Below are positions 17,033-24,651 of a stretch of DNA of 39,084 bases, piece by piece. This DNA is from SM1-73 sp964588305. GTDB lineage: Bacteria > Zixibacteria > MSB-5A5 > SM1-73. The stretch's first letter is position 1; every line of letters starts with the position of its first letter. A program made the translations under genes and the position numbers. Location of the stretch: the NCBI GenBank assembly GCA_964588305.1, contig CAZPOP010000025.1, positions 1 through 39,084 on the forward strand. Direction: 5' to 3'. Below the pieces are notes generated by a model that was given only the letters and a program-made list of their open reading frames with translations, was not told the DNA's origin and ran no database searches.

Positions 17033-19738
17033 ATGAAACGGCTAACGCTTTTCGTTACGTTCGGAATTGTCTTAGTCATTGGTGTAGTAATAATCGTTTA
17101 TCTTTTGAAATCAACTCCTTCCACGTCTCGCAAGCCCCACATGATTCGGTCGGAGGCCTCGGAAGGAACGGAAGAAGACCCACATGCCCGTGCAAGATAC
17201 AAGGAGTTCATCCTCCGGGACCCAGCCACGAACGATATTCCCAGAAATATCGGCATAAGGGAATTGGAATTCGTCAAGAAACTCAGAAGCAGGACCATGG
17301 GGCAGCGTCTGGCGGTGACTACAGAATGGGACGCCAGAGGTCCATGCAATATCGGCGGCCGCACCAAAGCGCTGGCCCTGGACATAACGGATGAAAATAC
17401 CATGCTCGCCGGGTGCGTTTCCAGCGGCATGTGGAAATCGACTGACGGCGGGGCTTCCTGGACAAAAACCACCGCGCCGGACCAGCTTCACAGTGTTTCA
17501 TGCATCGCACAGAACAAGGCCCCGGGTAACGAAAATGTCTGGTATTATGGTACGGGCGAATGGTCTGGTGGCATGGGGGGTAGTGCTTCGGGTCCGTTGG
17601 GAACAGGCGCTACCTATAGGGGAGACGGGATATTCAAATCCACCGACTCCGGTGAAAGCTGGTTCCTTCTGCCCTCGACGGTTTCGGGAACTCCTACCGC
17701 AACCGATTCCTTTGACTTCATTCGGAAAATCGTAACGTTCGGCGAAGACGGAGTCTACGCCGCCACGTCGAACGGGCTGTTCAAGAGCACAAACGGTGGT
17801 GACTCCTGGCTGAATGTTCTCTATTTTGGAGAAGACTATCCAAACACGGACATAGCTCTTACCGGTCTGGATACATGCTATGCTACCGTTGGCGGAGATG
17901 GACCCGCCAACGGTATCTACAAGTCCGCAGACGGGGAGACCTGGGATAATATCACTCCCGTGGATTGGCCCGACACCACGACCCGAACGGTTATCGCAAT
18001 CGCGCCCTCCAATGAGAATGTCATCTATTTTCTTGTCGAGGTGGCCTATTTGAAACAACAATTAAGAAAATACGAGGTGGGCGTTGGCTGGACAGACCTC
18101 TCGGCGAATCTGCCATTCGGAGGGGAGATGATAACCTATGGTGGGAAGATGCTGATCTTCTATGTTAAGCCTGACGACGAAAATACGCTGTTTGTCGGGA
18201 CAGTTGGTCTCTACCGGAGCACCGACGGAGGAGCATCCTTCGAGCAGATTGGCGCCTATGATGATTTTCATGTTGACCAGCATTCTATTGCATTTTACCC
18301 ATCAGACCCGAGTGCCATGATTGTGGGAAACGATGGCGGATTGTTCAAAACCAACGACAACGTCGCAGAGGTCGACTCTACGCCCAATGGAACCCGGATC
18401 GATTGGCAATCCCTGAACAATGGTTACGTGACAGCCCAATTCTATGCCATAGCCACGGATCACGGAACGCCGGGCAGTGAAACCATCTTAGGGGGTACGC
18501 AGGACAACTCGTGGCTGTTCACCACCTCATCTGATCCTCTGGTTCCCTGGACGTCAATATGGAAGGGAGCGACGGATGGCGGTTTTTCGTCGATCAGTGA
18601 CGGAGGGGACTACTACTATACCAGTCAGGCGGCGACGTTTCATATTTGGCGACATTGGTACGTCGGCGAAACGCATCACTTCACAGAGGTTACGATGAGT
18701 GACACAGCAGGTGGAAGCCTGTGGCTTCCCCCACTCATCCTTGATCCTCATGATACCAAGATCATGTACCTGCCTTGGCGGACCCTGATGTGGCGCAACT
18801 CTGATCTGACCGAAATACCGGAGATAAATCCAGGGGTGCCGACGGATGTCAACTGGACTCAGCTCGACAGTGTAAAAGACTACTACATCTCGGCATTGGG
18901 AATGTCTAAAGCAGAGCCCAGGAGGTTGTATTACGCTTCGATACACGGTGATATGTTCAAGATGGACAATCCTCACCAGGGACAGCCAGTGCCGCAGAAG
19001 CTCTCCACCGACATTTTCCCCCCGGATGGATACCTTCATTGCATTGCCGTGGATCCTACAGACGTAAATAAGGTGATGGTTGCATTCCCCAATTATGGCG
19101 TCATCAGCATATGTTATTCTGAAGATGGGGGAAGCAGTTGGACGCCCGTCAGCGGCAACTTGGAGGAAAATCCCGATGGTACTGGCGACGGTCCTTCTGT
19201 GCGCTGGGTCTCCATCCTCTATGTTGAGGACAAGCCCATCTACTTTGCGGGTACCAGCGTGGGTCTGTTCTCCACAACCAACCTGGACGGAATGAACACC
19301 GTTTGGGTCCAGGAGGGTGCCTCGTCAATTGGAAATATCGTCATTGATATGATTGATGTTCGTCAATCAGATGGTTTTGTGGTCGTCGGAACGCATGGGA
19401 ATGGCGCATACAGCACACATGTAACCGAGTATCCCACCGGCATCGAAGAAGAAGCAACCAGCAGCACTCCAATCGCGTCATTCGCACTGCATCCAGCTTA
19501 TCCAAATCCTTTTAATGTGAGCACCAACATCCGTTTCAATCTGCCAAAGGCCGGAGTTGCCAAATTGAAAGTGTACAATGTGCTTGGAGAACAGGTGTCG
19601 ACACTGGTTGACGGACACCTGCAGGGAGGAGAGCATAAAGTTCAATGGAAAGCTGATAAGGTGGCCAGCGGAACGTACCTCATTCGATTGTCCTTTGAGA
19701 ATCATTCTGAAACACAAAAAGTGACTCTGGTCAAGTAG
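17033..19738 (+). CDS. Secreted Asp-box (sortilin/BNR-type) beta-propeller protein with T9SS sorting domain
   Basis: A 901-residue protein from ATG 17033 with GGGAGGG upstream. Residues 7-25 form a signal segment. Asp-box repeats (SxDGGxxW) are at 136-143 STDGGASW, 203-210 STDSGESW, 252-259 STNGGDSW, then SADGETW, STDGGASF and SEDGGSSW, which is typical of a large seven- to ten-bladed propeller of the VPS10/sialidase-like kind. I see no full sialidase active site (no Arg triad in a usual setting), so binding rather than hydrolysis is more likely. The last 85 residues are a C-terminal sorting domain (HPAYPNPFNVSTNIRFNLPK ... VYNVLGEQVSTLVDG ... ASGTYLIRL). The gene is monocistronic, behind a consensus promoter and the leader at 16903. 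Confidence 0.85.
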   Translation: MKRLTLFVTFGIVLVIGVVIIVYLLKSTPSTSRKPHMIRSEASEGTEEDPHARARYKEFILRDPATNDIPRNIGIRELEFVKKLRSRTMGQRLAVTTEWDARGPCNIGGRTKALALDITDENTMLAGCVSSGMWKSTDGGASWTKTTAPDQLHSVSCIAQNKAPGNENVWYYGTGEWSGGMGGSASGPLGTGATYRGDGIFKSTDSGESWFLLPSTVSGTPTATDSFDFIRKIVTFGEDGVYAATSNGLFKSTNGGDSWLNVLYFGEDYPNTDIALTGLDTCYATVGGDGPANGIYKSADGETWDNITPVDWPDTTTRTVIAIAPSNENVIYFLVEVAYLKQQLRKYEVGVGWTDLSANLPFGGEMITYGGKMLIFYVKPDDENTLFVGTVGLYRSTDGGASFEQIGAYDDFHVDQHSIAFYPSDPSAMIVGNDGGLFKTNDNVAEVDSTPNGTRIDWQSLNNGYVTAQFYAIATDHGTPGSETILGGTQDNSWLFTTSSDPLVPWTSIWKGATDGGFSSISDGGDYYYTSQAATFHIWRHWYVGETHHFTEVTMSDTAGGSLWLPPLILDPHDTKIMYLPWRTLMWRNSDLTEIPEINPGVPTDVNWTQLDSVKDYYISALGMSKAEPRRLYYASIHGDMFKMDNPHQGQPVPQKLSTDIFPPDGYLHCIAVDPTDVNKVMVAFPNYGVISICYSEDGGSSWTPVSGNLEENPDGTGDGPSVRWVSILYVEDKPIYFAGTSVGLFSTTNLDGMNTVWVQEGASSIGNIVIDMIDVRQSDGFVVVGTHGNGAYSTHVTEYPTGIEEEATSSTPIASFALHPAYPNPFNVSTNIRFNLPKAGVAKLKVYNVLGEQVSTLVDGHLQGGEHKVQWKADKVASGTYLIRLSFENHSETQKVTLVK

Positions 19739-19769
19739 TAGCTCGGGAGCCCCCACTCCTGACACTATT
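19739..19769. repeat. 3' hairpin repeat, GTCAGGAG/CTCCTGAC family (copy 1)
   Basis: It begins directly after the stop codon: GCTCGGGAGC cccca CTCCTGACACT. Related elements follow the genes ending at 20576, 21516, 26175 and 28606, and one precedes the gene at 21802. The right arm CTCCTGACACT is nearly constant. Confidence 0.65.
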
Positions 19770-19794
19770 TGCTTATTAAACCTCGCCCCTTAGT

Positions 19795-19822
19795 CCCCGT
19801 CTCCACATTTGTGGAGACGGGG
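19795..19822. repeat. CCCCGTCTCCAC palindrome
   Basis: CCCCGTCTCCAC (19795-19806), loop ATTT, GTGGAGACGGGG (19811-19822): a perfect 12-bp stem. The element at 31624 has CCCCCTCTCCAC/GTGGAGAGGGGG, so position 5 differs by a compensated C-G to G-C swap. A false upstream start of the next gene (GTG/ATG near 19809) lies inside it. Confidence 0.75.
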
Positions 19823-19853
19823 AAAGAGGGGGAGAGGTAGTGTTGAGGTAATC

Positions 19854-20576
19854 ATGGAATTCACAAATGTATATGATGATGCCCAGCGTGCAGAAGCCTA
19901 TGCGAAATTAGAGTTTCCTGGCACGTACTATTTGGCGTATCGAGATTTGCCTGAAATCATCTTTAAACATGTCAAGGGACGAAAAGCGGTAGATTTTGGC
20001 TGCGGCACGGGACGCTCTACAAGATTTCTGCAAGAGATTGGATTTGATGCCATCGGGGTCGACATCGCACACGATATGATCACAAATGCACGAGAAATAG
20101 ATCCAAATGGAGACTATTGTCTTATCAAGGGCGGCGACTTCAGTCTATTCGACCAGGGTGCCTACGATCTGGTGCTATCTGCATTCACTTTTGACAATAT
20201 ACCCACAATGAAAAGGAAGGTTGGGCTATTCGAAAGGCTGGGAGATTTACTGAACAGTGAGGGAAGGATAGTGAACCTGGTCTCTTCCCCGGAAATATAC
20301 GTGAATGAATGGGCTTCATTCTCCACCAAAGACTTTCCCGAAAACAAACGTGCAAAATGCGGAGATAAAGTGAGAATAATCGTAACGTCCATAGATGATA
20401 AAAGACCGGTGGAAGATATTATCTGGACTGATACGGATTATCGAAAAACTTATAAGGAGGCCGGTTTAGAAATAGTTCAAACTCATAAACCACTAGCTAC
20501 AAAGGATGAACCGTTTGAATGGGTCAGCGAAACAAAGATTGCACCCTGGGTCATTTACGTGTTGAGAAAATCGTAG
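19854..20576 (+). CDS. Class I SAM-dependent methyltransferase
   Basis: A 240-residue protein from ATG 19854, with TTGAGGT 7 bases before it; any longer frame runs into the palindromic repeat. The motif I signature AVDFGCGTGRSTRFL (about 60-74) binds SAM, motif II is IGVDIAHDMI, and the DLVLSAFTFDNIP segment is motif IV/post. The Rossmann-like core is of the Methyltransf_11/25 kind. The C-terminal part (from about 165) does not suggest a substrate. Surrounding genes give no pathway. It stands alone between repeats. Confidence 0.85.
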   Translation: MEFTNVYDDAQRAEAYAKLEFPGTYYLAYRDLPEIIFKHVKGRKAVDFGCGTGRSTRFLQEIGFDAIGVDIAHDMITNAREIDPNGDYCLIKGGDFSLFDQGAYDLVLSAFTFDNIPTMKRKVGLFERLGDLLNSEGRIVNLVSSPEIYVNEWASFSTKDFPENKRAKCGDKVRIIVTSIDDKRPVEDIIWTDTDYRKTYKEAGLEIVQTHKPLATKDEPFEWVSETKIAPWVIYVLRKS

Positions 20577-20603
20577 CTCAGCAGTCTTGAGCTCCTGACA
20601 CTG
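20577..20603. repeat. 3' hairpin repeat, CTCCTGACACT family (copy 2)
   Basis: It starts at the stop codon: AGCTCagcagtcttGAGCTCCTGACACT. AGCTC and GAGCT can pair. Same right half as the other copies. Confidence 0.55.
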
Positions 20604-20630
20604 CCTCGAATTCGTATTATTGGAGTAGAA

Positions 20631-20665
20631 AATCCCCGTTTTCCAAAGGGCGACAAAGGGGGATT
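20631..20665. repeat. AATCCCC...GGGGGATT inverted repeat
   Basis: AATCCCC at 20631 pairs with GGGGATT ending at 20665, enclosing TTTTCCAAAGGGCGACAAA. The compact form AATCCCCCTTT ccc AAAGGGGGATT is at 26939-26963, so these are two members of one family with different spacing. Confidence 0.6.
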
Positions 20666-20742
20666 GAATCCCCTCAAGACCACATGAAGACAAGATCCTC
20701 ATGGCATCCGCAATCAGCAATCCGGCAAAGGAGTGAATTGAC

Positions 20743-21516
20743 GTGAATCAGTACAATCTCGATTTCAGTAGTAAGGTTGCGCTCGTCACAGGGGCATCAC
20801 GTGGAATCGGACGAGCCACCGCACGGATGTTCGCGAGTCATGGCGCCCGGGTGGTTGTGCATTACCATACCGATCGATCATCCGCAGAAAAGACCTTACG
20901 CTTACTGGATTCCGATCATCACGTGCTGCTCTCCGCTGACCTTCGAGATCCGGATGACGTGGCAAGACTCGTAACCTCGGCAGTTGAGGCAACTGGCGCC
21001 ATCGAGATCCTGGTGAACAACGCCGGCATGTACCAGGAACACCCTGTCCATGAAGTCAGCTATGAAAAGTGGCGGGATGCATGGGAGCGGATTCTCGACA
21101 CTAACCTGATTGGCCCAGCAAACTTGATCCACCAAGTTGTCCCGGTTATGCGCAAGCGGGGCGGTGGGCGCATCGTGAACGTTTCTTCACGTGGTGCCTT
21201 CCGCGGCGAGCCAAAGGCACCAGCCTACGGAGCGAGCAAAGCCGGCTTGAATGCGCTCGGACAGTCATTGGCCAAGGCGCTCGGTGGAACAGGCATTTAT
21301 GTGTTCACGGTCGCGCCGGGATTCGTTCAGACAGATATGGCTGCGGACGTGCTCCAGAGTCCCGAAGGGGAGTTCGTTCGTGAGCAGAGCCTGCTTGGCA
21401 GGGTCGCTCGTCCCGAGGAGGTGGCCTGGTCGATTCTGATGCTTGCAGCGCCCGGCTCGGAGTTCATGGCCGGCTGCATTCTGGATGTGAATGGAGCGTC
21501 GTACTTGCGGAGTTGA
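20743..21516 (+). CDS. SDR family oxidoreductase (FabG-like)
   Basis: A 257-residue protein from GTG 20743, with AAAGGAG upstream. TGASRGIG (16-23) binds the nucleotide; NNAG is at 92-95; the catalytic residues are S148/S149 in NVSS, Y162 and K166 in YGASK. The segment PGFVQTDMA follows at the usual place. VVHYHTDR after the second strand, with no acidic residue at its end, suggests NADP(H). The overall pattern is 3-oxoacyl-ACP reductase-like, but classical SDRs with this pattern act on many alcohols and ketones, and no fatty acid genes are nearby. Codon choice is more GC-rich than in the adjacent methyltransferase, a hint of separate acquisition. Confidence 0.88.
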   Translation: MNQYNLDFSSKVALVTGASRGIGRATARMFASHGARVVVHYHTDRSSAEKTLRLLDSDHHVLLSADLRDPDDVARLVTSAVEATGAIEILVNNAGMYQEHPVHEVSYEKWRDAWERILDTNLIGPANLIHQVVPVMRKRGGGRIVNVSSRGAFRGEPKAPAYGASKAGLNALGQSLAKALGGTGIYVFTVAPGFVQTDMAADVLQSPEGEFVREQSLLGRVARPEEVAWSILMLAAPGSEFMAGCILDVNGASYLRS

Positions 21517-21531
21517 GGCTTGCAATCGGTA

Positions 21532-21597
21532 GGTCAAGAACCCCGTCCTCCTGACACTATTCATTCATCAGGTGCGCAGGGCACCTTGCCTACGAAG
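21532..21597. repeat. Composite hairpin repeat after the SDR gene
   Basis: GTCAAGAACCCCGTCCTCCTGACACT is a member of the CTCCTGACACT family, directly followed by AGGTGCGCAGGGCACCT, a second palindrome. The same order recurs at 26235-26302 with CCAGGTGTGCAGGTCATCTGG, where both arms of the second palindrome differ. Confidence 0.6.
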
Positions 21598-21642
21598 CTC
21601 GATCCTAAGGAAGGAGTCCACCCCGAAGGAAACGGGTTTCCT

Positions 21643-21665
21643 GGAGTGTCAAGCTTCAGCTTGAC
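21643..21665 (+). repeat. GGAGT + 18-bp palindrome element
   Basis: GGAGT then GTCAAGCTTCAGCTTGAC (21648-21665), identical to the core at 16683-16705. Confidence 0.75.
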
Positions 21666-21765
21666 GGCCTGCTTCCCGTCGGTGTTCTTCACCAACGTAA
21701 GATCAGCGGGTACTCAAGAACGCACCCTACGGAGACCCCTTATCCAAATTAAACATTACCAGAGT

Positions 21766-21800
21766 CGTAGATCAGCAGCCCGGTGCTCCTAACACTGTCC
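21766..21800. repeat. CTCCTAACACT hairpin repeat (copy before the hydrolase)
   Basis: GATCAGCAGCCCGGTGCTCCTAACACT, with AGCA/TGCT able to pair. It ends one base before the ATG of the hydrolase gene, so the gene has no visible ribosome site and the repeat itself forms its 5' edge. Confidence 0.5.
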
Positions 21801-21801
21801 T

Positions 21802-22584
21802 ATGAAGAACCTGCGAACATACGGAAACGCGCCCTTTACCTTAGCCGTCATCCACGGTGGTCCAGGTGCGGCAGGAGAGATGGCTCCGGTAGCGCGTGAG
21901 CTCGCATCCGGCTGGGGCGTAGTGGAGCCGCTTCAAACTGCAAAATCCGTGCAGGGACAGGTCGAAGAGCTAAAGACTGTTCTGGAAAACAACGCAGATT
22001 TTCCTGTCACCTTGATTGGCTTTTCCTGGGGAGCCTGGCTCAGTTTCATATTTGCCACCAAGTATCCCGCATTCGCAAAAAAGCTCATACTCATCGGTAG
22101 TGGCCCATTTGAAGAGAAGTATGCTTCAACAATTCAACAGACCAGGTTAAGCCGACTCAGTGAGGAGGAGAGAACACAGGTCGAGTCTCTCCTTGAGATT
22201 CTAGATAATCCCTCGGCGGTGGACAAGAAAACAGCTCTTGCGCGCTTCGGAGCATTATTCTCAAAAGCCGATGCCTATGATCCAATACTTCAGGAATCCG
22301 ACGTAACTGATTGTGACGTGGGCGCTTTTCAAGGCGTATGGAGGGAAGCTTCGGAATTGAGAAAAAGCGGGAAACTCTTGGAATTGGCCGGACGAATAAA
22401 ATGTCCGGTGGCTGCTATCCACGGCGACTACGATCCGCATCCAGCTGAAGGAGTAAACAAACCGCTCTCTGCTACGCTAAAGAACTTTCGATTCATCTTG
22501 CTGGAAAACTGCGGACACAAGCCTTGGATCGAAAGGCAGGCCAAGGACGAATTCTACAGGATTCTAAAAGAAGAATTGTGCTAA
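21802..22584 (+). CDS. Alpha/beta hydrolase
   Basis: A 260-residue protein. HGGPGAAGE (18-26) is the oxyanion-side loop, GFSWG (73-77) is the nucleophile elbow with S75, D209 or D211 in HGDYDPHP and H239 in NCGHKPW complete the triad. The lid region (about 105-190) is helical. Substrate unknown; HGGPG is also seen in proline iminopeptidase-like members, but the general pattern is a small esterase- or lyase-like hydrolase. No ribosome site is visible before ATG 21802, which abuts a repeat. A broken copy of the last 33 codons lies at 23620-23721, past the next gene. Confidence 0.85.
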   Translation: MKNLRTYGNAPFTLAVIHGGPGAAGEMAPVARELASGWGVVEPLQTAKSVQGQVEELKTVLENNADFPVTLIGFSWGAWLSFIFATKYPAFAKKLILIGSGPFEEKYASTIQQTRLSRLSEEERTQVESLLEILDNPSAVDKKTALARFGALFSKADAYDPILQESDVTDCDVGAFQGVWREASELRKSGKLLELAGRIKCPVAAIHGDYDPHPAEGVNKPLSATLKNFRFILLENCGHKPWIERQAKDEFYRILKEELC

Positions 22585-22599
22585 GGCAAACAGGTGTGT

Positions 22600-22725
22600 A
22601 ATCGGAGTTCTGGTCTCGTAGCGAATAGAGAGGCTGCCAACGGCGCTTTACAGCCGACGAATTTGGGATGTTATACCCAAACGATATGATCAATAGCTGT
22701 GAGACAAAAAGGTGGAATCATGAAG
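22600..22725 (+). other. Orphan leader copy with attC-like flank
   Basis: AAACGATATGATCAATAGCT (22679-22698) matches the 3' motif of the leaders at 16903 and 27472. It is followed by AAAAAGGTGG and ATG AAG TCG TAT TAA, a start with no gene behind it. Upstream, GCCAACGGCGCTTTACAGCC and GTTATACCC loosely resemble the ends of integron attC sites, but the R boxes do not fit well. Confidence 0.35.
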
Positions 22726-22854
22726 TCGTATTAACAGTATGAAACAAAATGCAAAAGAATCAGAAGAGAAAATGAAAGAATATTGACTGATTCTGAGAAA
22801 TTGCTTTCAATAGTTATGCGCGTATAAAATGAAAATCAATGCGGAGTAATGAAA

Positions 22855-23580
22855 ATGAAGGTATTGGCTATCAACGGAAGTCCCCACGCGCAAAAAGGCA
22901 ACACAGCCTTAATACTTCAGCCGTTTCTTGATGGAATGAAGGAGGTTGGGGCAGAGGTTCATCTTTTCTATACCAAGGGAATGAAGATAAATCCGTGCCA
23001 GGGGGAACATACCTGCTGGTTTCACACGCCGGGGAAGTGCTTTCAAGAAGATGACATGCAGGAAGTTCTTCCGAAGCTGATCCAGGCTGACATATTGGTG
23101 CTGGCAACACCTCTCTATGTGGACGGGATGACGGGACCGATGAAAACCCTGTTGGACCGATTTATTTCTATTGGAGATCCGATCATGGAGCTTCGGGACG
23201 GACACTGCCGTCATCCCCGTCGGCCAGGAGTCAAGGACGGGAAGCTCGTCTTGGTTTCAAATTGCGGCTTTTGGGAACTGGATAATTTTGATCCCTTGAT
23301 CGTGCATGCACAGGCGATCAGCAGAAATTTAGGGCGTGAATTCTCGGGAGCGCTCCTGCGACCTCACGGGCCAGCTTTGAAGGCAATGGTCAATCAGGGG
23401 ATGCCGGTGAATGATGTTTTCGAGGCAGCGAAAGAAGCGGGACGACAACTGATACAGGATGGCCGGATGAACGCTGATACCCTTAAGATTATCAGCCGTC
23501 AGCTTGTGCCGCGACAACAGTATGTGGATATTGCGAACCAACATGTTCGGAAACTCTTATCGGCACTCGAGGATAAATAG
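22855..23580 (+). CDS. NAD(P)H-dependent FMN reductase / iron-sulfur flavoprotein-like
   Basis: A 241-residue protein from ATG 22855, with GGAG 8 bases before it; the ATG at 22849 is only 2 bases from that site. VLAINGSPHAQKGNT is the FMN phosphate loop of flavodoxin-like reductases; TPLYVDGMTGPMKTLLDR is the second FMN-contact region. Between them, NPCQGEHTCWFHTPGKC has three cysteines at the place where iron-sulfur flavoproteins bind a cluster, but the spacing (C-x6-C-x7-C) is wider than the usual compact motif, so a cluster is uncertain. Likely a cytosolic electron-transfer or quinone/nitro-reductase. It sits between the hydrolase and its partial copy. Confidence 0.82.
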   Translation: MKVLAINGSPHAQKGNTALILQPFLDGMKEVGAEVHLFYTKGMKINPCQGEHTCWFHTPGKCFQEDDMQEVLPKLIQADILVLATPLYVDGMTGPMKTLLDRFISIGDPIMELRDGHCRHPRRPGVKDGKLVLVSNCGFWELDNFDPLIVHAQAISRNLGREFSGALLRPHGPALKAMVNQGMPVNDVFEAAKEAGRQLIQDGRMNADTLKIISRQLVPRQQYVDIANQHVRKLLSALEDK

Positions 23581-23619
23581 AGAAGGTTGTCAACCACCCT
23601 CCGGGACGGTTGACCTACA

Positions 23620-23721
23620 AACTTTCGGTCCATCTTGCTAAGAAATTGCGGACACAAACCCCGGATCGAACGACAGGCGAGGGGCAACTTTTGCGAAACC
23701 ATCAAAAAAGAATTGCGCTAA
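23620..23721 (+). pseudogene. Truncated duplicate of the alpha/beta hydrolase C terminus
   Basis: The 34 codons read NFRSILLRNCGHKPRIERQA, then RGNFCETIKKELR and stop. The end of the hydrolase at 22584 reads NFRFILLENCGHKPWIERQA, then KDEFYRILKEELC and stop. A TGA lies three codons upstream, and no N-terminal part remains. The catalytic-His segment NCGHKP is kept. This shows a past tandem copy, with the flavodoxin-like gene placed between full gene and remnant. Confidence 0.85.
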
Positions 23722-23891
23722 TATGGATAGGCGGGGCATAGTGCGAAAGCCTGACCATTCCGTGCATACGGATTCGCCTGAGGCGGACCGGTGATGCATC
23801 ACATTGGGCGAAAAATGGCGCCAACTCAGGTAGTGAAAAAATCCATGACTCCGATACAACCAACCACGGTCTTCAATGAAAGAGGCAGGCT

Positions 23892-24493
23892 ATGCAAAAA
23901 CTAATAGATAATTTTAAAACGAGGAACATTAACGGCTACCTCGTTTCAAGCAGGAACGAAGCTCTGAACAAAGCACTCAAGCTAATTCCTGAAAACTCAT
24001 CCGTCGGTTTCGGAGGAAGTGTCACTTTGGAGCAGACAGGCATTTTGGATGTTTTGCGAGAAAGAAAAGACATCCAACTCCTGGATAGAACCAAATTAAA
24101 AGCTCCAGAGCAGCTTCATGAATTGTATCTTGAAATGTTTTCTTGCGATGTCTTTTTGACAAGTTCCAATGCTATTACTGAAAAGGGCCAAATAGTCAAC
24201 GTCGATGGAAGAGGGAACAGAGTGGCCATGATAACGTTCGGCCCTAAAAAAGTGATTATTATTGTCGGAAAAATAAAATTACCAGTAACCTAGATGCGGC
24301 GTTAGATAGAATTAAGAAGATTGCGTGTCCGTTAAATGTTAAGAGACTAAGGGAATTGGCCAAGTCTTCACCCGTTGCCTCAACGATTGAAATAACCGAA
24401 GAAAGAATCTGGGGTCAAATATCAATCATCGAAAGACAAATGGATAAGGACAGAATTCATGTAATAATCGCGAATCAAAACTTGGGATATTGA
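23892..24493 (+). pseudogene. LUD domain protein (lactate utilization family, DUF162), frameshifted
   Basis: Frame 23892 codes MQKLIDNFKTRNINGYLVSS and continues to FGPKKVIIIVGKIKLPVT, stop 24291-24293. One missing A in GGAAAAATAAAA (about 24269) explains the break: the other frame gives GKNKITSNLDAALDRIKKIA and runs to RIHVIIANQNLGY with TGA at 24491-24493. The joined protein of 200 residues has the full family length. EQTGILD and FSCDVFLTSSNAITEKGQIV match conserved blocks. The family's usual Cys-rich stretch before IIERQ (TPC...C..C...RIC) is replaced by SSPVASTIEITEERIWGQIS, with no cysteine at all. It may be a read error over an A run or a dying gene. Family role: linked to lactate and related redox use. 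Confidence 0.85.
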
Positions 24494-24651
24494 TGCTGCT
24501 CTACGGTGCTTTCGCTGTTGTCGCTTGGCATTTCCCTGCTCCCGTCCATCAGGATTTGGATGGGCTGAACGCAGACAAAGATATTTGTGCGGAAACCGTA
24601 TCACGATAAATAAGCGGTTATAAACTCATGCCAAAAGAAGGGAGGTTGGCA

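Noticed and set aside
19809..19853. Earlier start of the methyltransferase gene
   Set aside because: The extension MWRRGKRGRG lies in a palindromic repeat and its tail; ATG 19854 has a ribosome site and begins the family-like N terminus.
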